This document shows, piece by piece, positions 1 to 5,910 of a stretch of DNA of 5,910 bases. The stretch spans positions 1-5,910 of the forward strand of contig JAHEEB010000308.1 in the NCBI GenBank assembly GCA_024640925.1. Reading direction: 5' to 3'. Every line of letters starts with the position of its first letter. Positions within the stretch are counted from its first letter, which is position 1. Origin of the DNA: Bacteroidota bacterium. Lineage in GTDB: Bacteria; Bacteroidota; Bacteroidia; Bacteroidales; UBA10428. The notes beneath the pieces are model-generated. The model did no database searches. It had not been told where the DNA came from and worked only from the letters and a program-made list of their open reading frames with translations. A program made the translations under genes and the position numbers.

Positions 1-1416
1 GCAGTGAGACATAGTGATGTCGGTGGTGTGGACGGATTAAAAGCCAAATTGTCGGAAGATACTTTTCGCTTTTTGCCTGTTGTTGGAGATGAGACTGTAG
101 TATCAGGAGGAACAAATGTTTTACAATTGAGTCTGCTTGCTTTTATTGCCTATATTGGAGTACAGTGGTGGGCAAGTTGGTACCCAGGAGCTGAACCAGG
201 AGGCGGAGGCTATATAGCTCAACGTATGATGTCGGCAAAAAATGAGAAACACTCATTGCTTGCCACCTTGTGGTTCCAAATTGCTGCTTATGCTGTTCGC
301 CCATGGCCATGGATACTTGTTGCTCTTGTTGCTCTTGTAGTGTTCAAGAAATCGCCCGATACGGAGTCATTACAAAAGGAAAATCCATATTTATATGCCA
401 TAGCTCAAAAGGCCAGTATCAATAACGAATTCAAAAAAGAGATTGCATTGGTTCTGATTCAGCCCGATAATAGCCTGGAAAAGATACAAAAATCGGACCC
501 TGAACTATACGAGATTATCAATAAAGTCAATGAAAAATCAAACAGTAGCTATAATTCTTCCTACCTGAGTTCGGTCAATTTCAGCGATTATTACGAAAAA
601 TGGGAAAATACTACGGATCCAGGCAAAATGTACCCCAAGCTCATGCTCAAATACCTGCCTTCTGGGTTATTGGGACTTCTTATTGCAGCTTTTCTTGCCG
701 CTTATATGTCTACATTAGCATCGCAAACAAACTGGGGTACTTCCTATATCATTAACGATTTGTACAAGCCATTTTTAAAACAAGGTGCCAGCGAAAAGTA
801 TTATGTGAAAATTTCGAGAATCACTACATTTTTGCTAATGCTTTTATCGTTGATTTTTACTTCCCAGTTGCAACGTATCAGCGATGCCTGGAAAATAGTG
901 CTGGCATTGAGTGCAGGTATTGGTCCAGTACTGATTTTGCGCTGGTTCTGGTGGCGAATAAATGCATGGAGCGAAATTTCAGCAATGCTTGCGCCATATA
1001 TTATTTTTCCGGTTCTCAAATATGGTTTTGGATTTGATATTATTGGTAAGGATTTTGAATCAGGGCTGATTATCGTTGTTGGTTGGTCGACTCTTGTATG
1101 GCTTTTAGTAACACTTTTCACCAAACCAGTTTCGGAAGAGAAACTTCAGGATTTCTATCGAAAAGTTCATCCCGGTGGCCCTGGTTGGAAAAGAATTCAA
1201 AAACAGATGCCCGAAGTACAAAGTGATACTGGTTACAAATATTTGTTTATGAACTGGATTATGGGATGCATACTGGTAATGTGTTGTCTGTTTGGTTTTG
1301 GGAAACTGATATTTCATGAATTTATGAGTGGTATATTGTTTCTAACAATTTCTGTTATTTGTGGTTTTGGTATTTATATGAATCTTACAAAAATTGGCTG
1401 GGATAAAATGAATTGA
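1..1416 (+). CDS. Sodium:solute symporter (SSS family), 5'-truncated by the window edge
   Basis: This is an inner-membrane LeuT-fold transporter that should couple Na+ entry to uptake of a small solute, probably a sugar or sugar acid. The reading frame is open from base 1. The GTG at base 4 is not a credible start, because SSS proteins are about 500-650 residues and the first membrane helices are missing. Counting from the codon at base 4, 470 residues are visible with roughly nine hydrophobic segments (about 39-56, 85-114, 218-236, 272-288, 296-314, 322-342, 352-372, 412-434 and 440-460). Motifs that I recall from one SSS clade common in Bacteroidota are PGAEPGGGGYIAQRM (61-75), RPWPWI (99-104), and FLAAYMSTLASQTNWG followed by NDLYKPF (230-257, the TM8-like region near the sodium site). 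A hydrophilic stretch at about 116-208 looks longer than usual and contains an internal repeat. The stop lies 24 bases before the ROK kinase gene, so the two are probably cotranscribed. The family is confident; the substrate is unknown. Confidence 0.93.
   Translation, partial: AVRHSDVGGVDGLKAKLSEDTFRFLPVVGDETVVSGGTNVLQLSLLAFIAYIGVQWWASWYPGAEPGGGGYIAQRMMSAKNEKHSLLATLWFQIAAYAVRPWPWILVALVALVVFKKSPDTESLQKENPYLYAIAQKASINNEFKKEIALVLIQPDNSLEKIQKSDPELYEIINKVNEKSNSSYNSSYLSSVNFSDYYEKWENTTDPGKMYPKLMLKYLPSGLLGLLIAAFLAAYMSTLASQTNWGTSYIINDLYKPFLKQGASEKYYVKISRITTFLLMLLSLIFTSQLQRISDAWKIVLALSAGIGPVLILRWFWWRINAWSEISAMLAPYIIFPVLKYGFGFDIIGKDFESGLIIVVGWSTLVWLLVTLFTKPVSEEKLQDFYRKVHPGGPGWKRIQKQMPEVQSDTGYKYLFMNWIMGCILVMCCLFGFGKLIFHEFMSGILFLTISVICGFGIYMNLTKIGWDKMN
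364..525 (+). repeat. Two-copy internal repeat in the soluble loop of the symporter
   Basis: Two 16-residue segments 38 residues apart share the pattern E-x-x-Q-K-x-x-P-x-L-Y-x-I-x-x-K. Copy 1 covers residues 121-136 (bases 364-411) and copy 2 residues 159-174 (bases 478-525), counting from base 4. Eight of 16 positions are identical. The DNA is much less alike than the protein pattern, so any duplication is old. The segments sit in a charged region between two membrane helices and are probably helical. No function is known to me. Confidence 0.45.
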
Positions 1417-1440
1417 GAGTATGAACTTTGTATTAAAAAG

Positions 1441-2280
1441 ATGTCGAAAAATAAAATAATAGGGGTTGATATTGGCGGTACAACTATCACTGCAGGATTA
1501 GTGATCGATGGCAAGGTTGAAAACACCATTACAATTGCTACTGAACCTGAGAAATCAAAAGAAGGAATTCGAGATAATCTTTTTAAAGCTATAAAGGCAG
1601 TAAATGATGGTGGTGCCAGAGCTATAGGAATTGGTGTACCCGGATTGGTTGACTCAGAAAAGGGAAACATTCTTCAGATTACAAACATTCCTTCGTGGAA
1701 TGAATATAACTTGAAATTACAGGTAGAAAAGGAGTTTGGGTTAATTACTTATTTAGAAAATGATTCCAATTGCTTTGTTCTGGGGGTTAAGTATTATGGA
1801 GCCGGTTACAATTATAAAAACATTATTGGAATTATTTTGGGTACCGGATTAGGTTCTGGAATAATGATAGATAATAAATTGTATAAAGGGCTAAACAATG
1901 CAGCGGGAGAATTATGCTTTCTGCCATATAAAGATTCAAATCTTGAGAAATATTGTAGTGGAAGGTTTTTTACTGAGTTTAAAAAAGAGCGTGGAGAGGA
2001 ACTTTATCGGAAAGCACTGAAAGGTGATATTGAGGCGCTTGAGATCTGGAATGAATATGGAGTTCATATTTCACAGCTGGTACGAGTAGTACTTTTGTGT
2101 TATGCCCCACAAATGATTGCCTTTGGAGGTTCAGTGACAAATGGATATAAGTATTTCAAAACATCAATGGAAAAAAATCTTGAATCGTTCGAACTTAAGT
2201 CCTTATTGACAGAGGTAAAAATTATTAAGGTAGATGAAAAGCAAAGCGCTGTATTGGGCGCAGCTGCCTTGGCGGAATAA
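1441..2280 (+). CDS. ROK-family sugar kinase (glucokinase/hexosamine-kinase-like)
   Basis: This is a cytoplasmic, ATP-dependent kinase of the ROK branch of the actin/hexokinase fold, expected to phosphorylate a hexose or amino sugar. The 279 residues are close to full family length, and there is no N-terminal HTH, so it is an enzyme rather than a ROK repressor. Visible motifs are the phosphate-1 loop DIGGT (10-14), GIGVPGLVD (63-71), ENDSN (106-110, with Asp108 at the usual catalytic-base position), LGTGLGSGI (133-141), the sugar-contacting AAGE (154-157), FGGS (228-231) and the C-terminal LGAAAL. The usual GH pair after the Glu and the CxCGxxGC zinc motif are absent; the protein has GELCFLPY and then YCSGRFF (171-177). 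I recall a similar arrangement in a Bacteroidota subgroup of ROK proteins, so the gene need not be defective. The ATG at 1441 places DIGGT at the normal distance from the N terminus. No strong ribosome-binding sequence precedes it, as is common in this phylum. It lies 24 bases after the symporter stop, suggesting it acts on the imported sugar. The exact substrate is undetermined. Confidence 0.93.
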   Translation: MSKNKIIGVDIGGTTITAGLVIDGKVENTITIATEPEKSKEGIRDNLFKAIKAVNDGGARAIGIGVPGLVDSEKGNILQITNIPSWNEYNLKLQVEKEFGLITYLENDSNCFVLGVKYYGAGYNYKNIIGIILGTGLGSGIMIDNKLYKGLNNAAGELCFLPYKDSNLEKYCSGRFFTEFKKERGEELYRKALKGDIEALEIWNEYGVHISQLVRVVLLCYAPQMIAFGGSVTNGYKYFKTSMEKNLESFELKSLLTEVKIIKVDEKQSAVLGAAALAE

Positions 2281-2495
2281 TATTGAATCAGAAGTAGGAT
2301 ATTGTTTATACAGACTCTTTTTTTCGGTTTTATGTAATTGCTATACATAAATTTTAATACATGATTTGCTCTTTTGACCAATCTCAATAAAATTTCCTGA
2401 AGTTTTTGTAAATTAGGGTAATGTAGATTCCAGTTTTACATATTGATATGATAATCTTAAGTTTTTTCTAAGTCGAATTTGATAAGATTCATTGT
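2281..2495. other. AT-rich intergenic region between the ROK kinase and histidine kinase genes
   Basis: These 215 bases hold no credible gene. They contain a weak hairpin followed by four T residues (2329-2355) and a short perfect inverted repeat, CATAT-TG-ATATG (2439-2450), ending 45 bases before the histidine kinase ATG. I looked for the Bacteroidota promoter pattern (TTG, then about 19 bases, then TAnnTTTG) and found no convincing match, although the histidine kinase is probably transcribed from somewhere in this gap. An in-frame TAA at 2469-2471 limits the histidine kinase start to the ATG at 2496. Confidence 0.6.
2329..2355 (+). terminator. Possible weak terminator hairpin after the ROK kinase gene
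   Basis: TTTATGTA (2329-2336) pairs perfectly with TACATAAA (2344-2351) around a 7-base loop and is followed by TTTT (2352-2355). The 8-bp stem has only one G-C pair, so it would be unstable. It lies 49 bases after the ROK stop, where the end of the symporter-kinase transcript would be expected. The call rests on structure and position only. Confidence 0.3.
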
Positions 2496-4649
2496 ATGAG
2501 CCGTAATGGAAAACTGTTTAATGAAGTGAAAGAGCTGAAAATAGCCCCACGAAAGATAGAATTTATTCTTTTACTATTATTGATTTTAATAGTTATTATT
2601 CTGAGCATACTTTATTATAAATACGAAGCTGCTCAGATTGTTGAAGCTAAATTTCGTGAAATAGAGGCTATGGGTGATCTAAAAGTCAAGGAAATTCTTT
2701 CATGGAGAAAAGAAAGAATTACCGATGCAAAAAGTATGGTTGAGAGTCCATTTGTTCGTAAAGCTGTTAATACCTGGTTGAAAGATACCAGCAATTATGT
2801 TCTGAAAAAAGATTTATTGGAAAGAATAGTTCTCGAAAAAGAAGAAAAAGAATATGAAAATATTTTTCTATTAGACACAAATGGGAACATTCTTCTATCA
2901 TCAAACCAAATTGATCCTTTTGTGTATGCGGAAGATATGAAAACACTGAAATTAGCCAGAAATTACAGGGAACCTGTTTTTAGTAATCTTTTTCAGGCTG
3001 AAAACAATCAAAAATATATAGATATTGTATCACCTGTAATTATTAATGACAAATATGAAATAGCTTTTATCCTTCATAGAAACAACTTATCAAACTATTT
3101 ATATCCGCTGATAAGTTCCTGGCCTGTACCTAACAAAAGTTCTGAGACGGTGCTTTCGCAACGTGATGGAGATAGTGCTATAGTTTTAAATGAATTGAAA
3201 TTCTTAAAAAATTCTGCTTTATCATTTAAAATTTCATTATCTGACACAAATAAACCCACAGTAAAAGCTATACTTGGATATGAAGGTTCTTTTTTTGGCA
3301 AAGATTATCGTGATGTCAATGTATTGGCAAATCTTCAATCAATACCAGATTCTCCATGGTTTATTGTCTGTAAGATAGACAGGGAAGAAGGAATGGCGGA
3401 ACTCCGTTACCGCGTTTTTGTAATTGTTTTTTTTGTGGTTATTATAATTACTTGGTTTATAGGTATATTTTATTATTATCATAAACGTTTTCAAACTGGT
3501 TTTTATAAGAAATTATACCAGAAAGAACAAGAGATTAACTTGGCTATTACAGAGAGTGAGGAAAAATTCAGAGCCCTTTTTGAGAATATTATGGAAGGTG
3601 TTGCATTGCATGAATTGGTTTATAATAATAATGGAGAACCGGTTAATTACCGGATTATTGATGTTAATCCTGCTTTTCAGAGTCATACGGGTATTAATCG
3701 CGAAAAGGCTATTGGCAAATTGGCAACTGACCTTTATATGACTGAGAGTCCACCATATTTTGACGAATATTGTTCAGTTGTAAAAACAAGTAAGCCATAC
3801 CATTTTGAGACATTTTTTCCTAATCTGCAGAAACATTTTTTTATTTCTGTTGTATCGCCCAAATCAGGGCAATTTGCTACAGTTTTTGAGGATATTACCG
3901 AACGGAAAAGAAATGAAGAAGCATTGCTGAAAAAAAATGAAGAAATGTCAAGCTTCATTTATACCGTATCGCACGATTTGAAGAGTCCATTGATAACAAT
4001 AAAATCATTTGCTTCGTGCCTTAAGGAAGACATAAATAATAAGGAACAGAAATCTATTGCCCGAGATTTAGGTTACATTATAAATTCAGCAGATAAAATG
4101 GGAGTTCTTCTTGACGAATTATTGGAACTTTCCAGGGTAGGTAAAAACGAGAAACCTAAAGAAGAAATATCTCTTTCCGAGGTTGCCCATTCAGCAATCG
4201 ATTTGGTTGCCGGCAGAATACTAGAAAAAAATATTGATGTCAAAGTTACAAATGAACCAGTTCTCTTGTTTGGAGAACCACAACGGCTCTTACAACTCTA
4301 TCAGAACCTAATCGATAATGCAGCAAAATTTATGGACAAAAAAACAGATTCATTGATTGAAGTTGGTGTCATGCATAATGAAGGTGATATTGTACTTTTT
4401 GTCAGGGATAACGGAAAAGGCATCGATCCAAGGTATGCTCACCGATTATTTGGACTGTTTGAAAAACTGGATCCTCATTCAGAAGGTACTGGCATTGGAT
4501 TGGCTCTTGTAAAAAAAATCGTCGAAACTCATAATGGATCAGTCTGGTTTGAATCTGATGGACCCGGAAAAGGGACAACCTTTTATTTTAAACTTGAGAA
4601 AACAAAGATGAATAATGAAGAATTAATAATGACGAATGCAGCTATTTAA
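2496..4649 (+). CDS. Membrane sensor histidine kinase: Cache-type periplasmic sensor, PAS, HisKA, HATPase_c
   Basis: This 717-residue inner-membrane kinase should autophosphorylate in response to a periplasmic signal and pass the phosphate to a separate response regulator. Domain order: helix TM1 (about 22-41); a periplasmic sensor (about 42-305) that looks like a double Cache domain, including the segment SWPVPNKSSETVLSQRDGD (208-226) that I recall from Cache-containing kinases and cyclases; TM2 (about 306-328); a short coil; a PAS/PAC domain (about 354-470, ending FEDITERK); HisKA with VSHDLKSPL and phospho-acceptor His493; and HATPase_c with the N box NLIDNAAKF (604-612), G1 DNGKGID (638-644), F box LFGLFEKLD (651-659) and G2 GTGIGLAL (664-671). 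All key residues are present, so it should be active. It has no receiver or DNA-binding domain, so it is not a hybrid two-component regulator. The start is firm: ATG 2496 has an in-frame stop 25 bases upstream. No partner regulator is visible. The last 15 residues lie outside the kinase fold. Confidence 0.95.
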   Translation: MSRNGKLFNEVKELKIAPRKIEFILLLLLILIVIILSILYYKYEAAQIVEAKFREIEAMGDLKVKEILSWRKERITDAKSMVESPFVRKAVNTWLKDTSNYVLKKDLLERIVLEKEEKEYENIFLLDTNGNILLSSNQIDPFVYAEDMKTLKLARNYREPVFSNLFQAENNQKYIDIVSPVIINDKYEIAFILHRNNLSNYLYPLISSWPVPNKSSETVLSQRDGDSAIVLNELKFLKNSALSFKISLSDTNKPTVKAILGYEGSFFGKDYRDVNVLANLQSIPDSPWFIVCKIDREEGMAELRYRVFVIVFFVVIIITWFIGIFYYYHKRFQTGFYKKLYQKEQEINLAITESEEKFRALFENIMEGVALHELVYNNNGEPVNYRIIDVNPAFQSHTGINREKAIGKLATDLYMTESPPYFDEYCSVVKTSKPYHFETFFPNLQKHFFISVVSPKSGQFATVFEDITERKRNEEALLKKNEEMSSFIYTVSHDLKSPLITIKSFASCLKEDINNKEQKSIARDLGYIINSADKMGVLLDELLELSRVGKNEKPKEEISLSEVAHSAIDLVAGRILEKNIDVKVTNEPVLLFGEPQRLLQLYQNLIDNAAKFMDKKTDSLIEVGVMHNEGDIVLFVRDNGKGIDPRYAHRLFGLFEKLDPHSEGTGIGLALVKKIVETHNGSVWFESDGPGKGTTFYFKLEKTKMNNEELIMTNAAI

Positions 4650-4659
4650 TATCAAAAAA

Positions 4660-4690
4660 AAGTGGGAGGAATAAAAATTCGCTCCCACTT
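4660..4690 (-). terminator. Strong intrinsic terminator in the convergent gap, oriented for the minus-strand gene
   Basis: AAGTGGGAG (4660-4668) pairs with CTCCCACTT (4682-4690). The stem continues as GAAT/ATTC (4669-4672 with 4677-4680) after one bulged G (4681), closing on an AAAA loop. On the minus strand the hairpin is followed directly by a run of T (complement of the eight A residues at 4654-4661), the classic intrinsic terminator layout, and it begins 22 bases after that gene's stop. On the plus strand, 11 bases after the histidine kinase stop, there is no clean U-tract (TTAAATATTGG), so termination of the histidine kinase transcript here would be weaker. Confidence 0.85.
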
Positions 4691-4711
4691 AAATATTGGT
4701 TTTAATGAGTA

Positions 4712-5910
4712 TTACTTGACAATTAATTTTTGAGTCAGATAATCTTTATCAGAGATGAGTTTTACGTAGTAGACACCACTGGAGAGAGATTGAGTGTTAA
4801 CCTGGGCATCATTCGCATTTGAAAATGAATTTTCAAGAACTACTTTTCCATTGAGGTTGAATACCTGTACCGTAATATTTTCAGCAGTTTCGTCAAGTTG
4901 AACTGTAAAATAACCGGAAGCAGGATTCGGGAACATTCTGAATTCTTGTTTTTGGTTAACGATAACAGAAGCAGCACTTTTGTTTTCGCTTCCATAGATA
5001 TGAAACTCGTTAAAAGAATTCCAGTTGTTTTGTTCATTGCATTTGCCAACAAGTTTAATATACTTGAATTCCTGAGCAGCTTTTTGTTCGTTGAAGGGGT
5101 AAACATGATTATCATCAGAGAAACCGCACGACTCGTACTCAACCATAACAGGTTCCCAGGTAGTTTTATCGCTAGAAGCATAAATATCGAAGAAAGCTTT
5201 TCTAACACTACCAGAGAAGAATTGAACTTTAAGGAAATCGACATGAGCCGTTTTTTCCATTTCGAAACAAATCCACTGGTCGGTACCTTCAGCAGCCCAT
5301 CTGGTGTTTGTATCACCATCGATAACGTATTCAGGGATATTTGGGTCTTCAAAGTTGCTGGCTTCAAGCGCTACGACCTTAATTTCAGAAACCTCGGGTT
5401 TGTATTCATTTACTTTTATAGTGATATCGTGTACCTGGGTGGTTTTACCATCACTTACCTGTAGTTGAACAGTGTACATTGCAGGCAGGTTTTTATCGTC
5501 AGCCAGGAATTGAACAGTAGGCTCACTTGTCGATGATAAAGATAAAGCTTTAGGAGCAATCCAGTTAAACGTGAGGACATCATTATCAGGGTCGTATGAT
5601 TCAGAAGCATCAATTGATTTAACAATACCTGCATATACTTCTTCCTCGTAGTTTACTTTAACAACAGGAGCGGTGTTCGTAGTTGTAGTATCAACAGGAA
5701 CAACAACAACAGTATCAATGGGATCAACAGGAGTAGTAGTATCAACATTGGCATCTACAAATTCATAGGCACCTATATCCGGACCAGCACCATAAGGAAC
5801 GGCATTGCCATCTTTATCTTTCGTTATTTCGCTTATAGTTTTACCCTTGTCAATACATAACGAACCTTCGATTAAATGGAAATCATCTTTAGCAAGATTA
5901 ACAAATTGAG
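4712..5910 (-). CDS. T9SS-secreted multidomain protein (beta-helix/choice-of-anchor-Q-like end, PKD/Ig-like, F5/8 type C), 5'-truncated
   Basis: This is the C-terminal 398 residues of a large extracellular or surface protein, probably a polysaccharide-binding or -cleaving enzyme whose catalytic part lies beyond the right edge. The frame is open from 5908 down to the TAA at 4712-4714; the Met at 5479 is internal. Numbering from 5908: residues 1-50 end with FHLIEGSLCIDKG and PDIGAYEF, as seen at the end of right-handed beta-helix and choice-of-anchor-Q proteins. Residues 51-80 are a Thr/Val/Asp/Pro linker. Residues 81-167 are a PKD/Ig-like domain (DASESYDPDND, 100-110; YTVQLQVSDG, 145-154). Residues 172-306 are an F5/8 type C (discoidin, CBM32-like) domain with VIDGDTNTRW (195-204) and NNWNSFNEFHIYG (294-306). 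Residues 322-398 are a T9SS type A sorting domain starting FRMFPNPASGYF and ending QKLIVK. The sorting domain should direct passage through the T9SS and then be cleaved off. The F5/8 type resembles those attached to alginate or chondroitin lyases, but the substrate is a guess. The gene converges on the histidine kinase gene. Confidence 0.92.
   Translation of the reverse strand, partial: QFVNLAKDDFHLIEGSLCIDKGKTISEITKDKDGNAVPYGAGPDIGAYEFVDANVDTTTPVDPIDTVVVVPVDTTTTNTAPVVKVNYEEEVYAGIVKSIDASESYDPDNDVLTFNWIAPKALSLSSTSEPTVQFLADDKNLPAMYTVQLQVSDGKTTQVHDITIKVNEYKPEVSEIKVVALEASNFEDPNIPEYVIDGDTNTRWAAEGTDQWICFEMEKTAHVDFLKVQFFSGSVRKAFFDIYASSDKTTWEPVMVEYESCGFSDDNHVYPFNEQKAAQEFKYIKLVGKCNEQNNWNSFNEFHIYGSENKSAASVIVNQKQEFRMFPNPASGYFTVQLDETAENITVQVFNLNGKVVLENSFSNANDAQVNTQSLSSGVYYVKLISDKDYLTQKLIVK
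5669..5758 (-). repeat. Low-complexity linker with short in-frame DNA repeats
   Basis: This segment encodes the 30-residue Thr/Val/Asp/Pro-rich linker between the beta-helix end and the PKD/Ig-like domain. On the plus strand, GTAGTATCAACA occurs at 5685-5696 and 5736-5747 (51 bases apart), and ATCAACAGGA at 5690-5699 and 5723-5732 (33 bases apart). Both spacings are multiples of three, so copy-number change would keep the frame. The protein shows the matching pattern VDTTTP and PVDTTTT. It is probably a flexible extracellular spacer. Confidence 0.7.

Noticed and set aside
4..6. GTG as a real start of the symporter
   Set aside because: SSS transporters need additional N-terminal helices that are absent, and the frame is already open at base 1.
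2439..2450. Inverted repeat CATAT-TG-ATATG as an operator for the histidine kinase gene
   Set aside because: The arms are only 5 bp in very AT-rich DNA, where such repeats arise often by chance, and no regulator or promoter element nearby supports it.
2281..2495. Bacteroidota-type promoter (TTG ... TAnnTTTG) before the histidine kinase gene
   Set aside because: The TTTG occurrences in this gap lack the TA two bases upstream, so no position matches well enough to call.
4840..5367. A 175-codon minus-strand open frame in another frame of the secreted protein gene
   Set aside because: It overlaps the well-supported frame, has low-complexity Leu/Ser/Lys composition and shows no domain, so it is an out-of-frame shadow.
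4898..5464. A 188-codon plus-strand open frame opposite the secreted protein gene
   Set aside because: The minus strand here encodes clear discoidin, PKD-like and sorting-domain motifs. The plus-strand translation shows no recognisable domain and is a mirror of that coding sequence.
5477..5479. Met codon as the start of the minus-strand gene
   Set aside because: It falls inside the PKD/Ig-like domain just before YTVQLQVSDG. The frame stays open upstream to the window edge and encodes further recognisable motifs (PDIGAYEF, DASESYDPDND), so the gene starts outside the window.
1..5910. CRISPR array, tRNA or rRNA gene, insertion sequence, or phage/defence module
   Set aside because: I saw no regularly spaced repeats, cloverleaf-like segments, transposase motifs or terminal inverted repeats. 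The genes present are ordinary transport, metabolic, sensory and secreted functions.

Overview
The window looks like Bacteroidota, most plausibly a marine or gut-type Bacteroidia or Marinilabiliales-like lineage. The evidence is the AT-rich DNA, the absence of clear Shine-Dalgarno sequences before the starts, and a secreted protein ending in a type IX secretion (T9SS) sorting domain. The T9SS is essentially confined to this phylum. The species cannot be named from the sequence alone.

Layout: (1) Bases 1-1416, plus strand: the C-terminal three quarters or so of a sodium:solute symporter (SSS family), cut off by the left edge. (2) Bases 1441-2280, plus strand: a complete ROK-family sugar kinase 24 bases downstream, probably in the same transcript. 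(3) Bases 2281-2495: an AT-rich gap with a weak hairpin and no recognisable promoter. (4) Bases 2496-4649, plus strand: a complete membrane sensor histidine kinase with a periplasmic Cache-type sensor, a PAS domain, HisKA and HATPase_c, and no response regulator beside it. (5) Bases 4660-4690: a strong GC-rich hairpin in the convergent gap, with its U-tract oriented for the minus-strand gene. (6) Bases 4712-5910, minus strand: the C-terminal 398 residues of a large secreted multidomain protein, cut off by the right edge. In order it has a beta-helix/choice-of-anchor-Q-like end, a Thr/Val/Asp/Pro linker, a PKD/Ig-like domain, an F5/8 type C (discoidin, CBM32-like) domain and a T9SS type A sorting domain. 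The open frame runs without a stop to the window edge, well past the first internal Met at 5479.

Taken together, this reads as a carbohydrate-use neighbourhood. A secreted, probably glycan-binding or glycan-cleaving beta-helix protein would act outside the cell. A sodium symporter would import a mono- or small oligosaccharide or uronate-type product, and a cytoplasmic ROK kinase would phosphorylate it. The histidine kinase could sense a related periplasmic ligand. That functional link is inferred from proximity only, and the substrate cannot be read from the sequence.

I do not see a previously undescribed system here. The points most worth a second look are an extended soluble loop in the symporter that carries a two-copy internal repeat, and the loss of the usual His and zinc-binding Cys motif in the ROK kinase.
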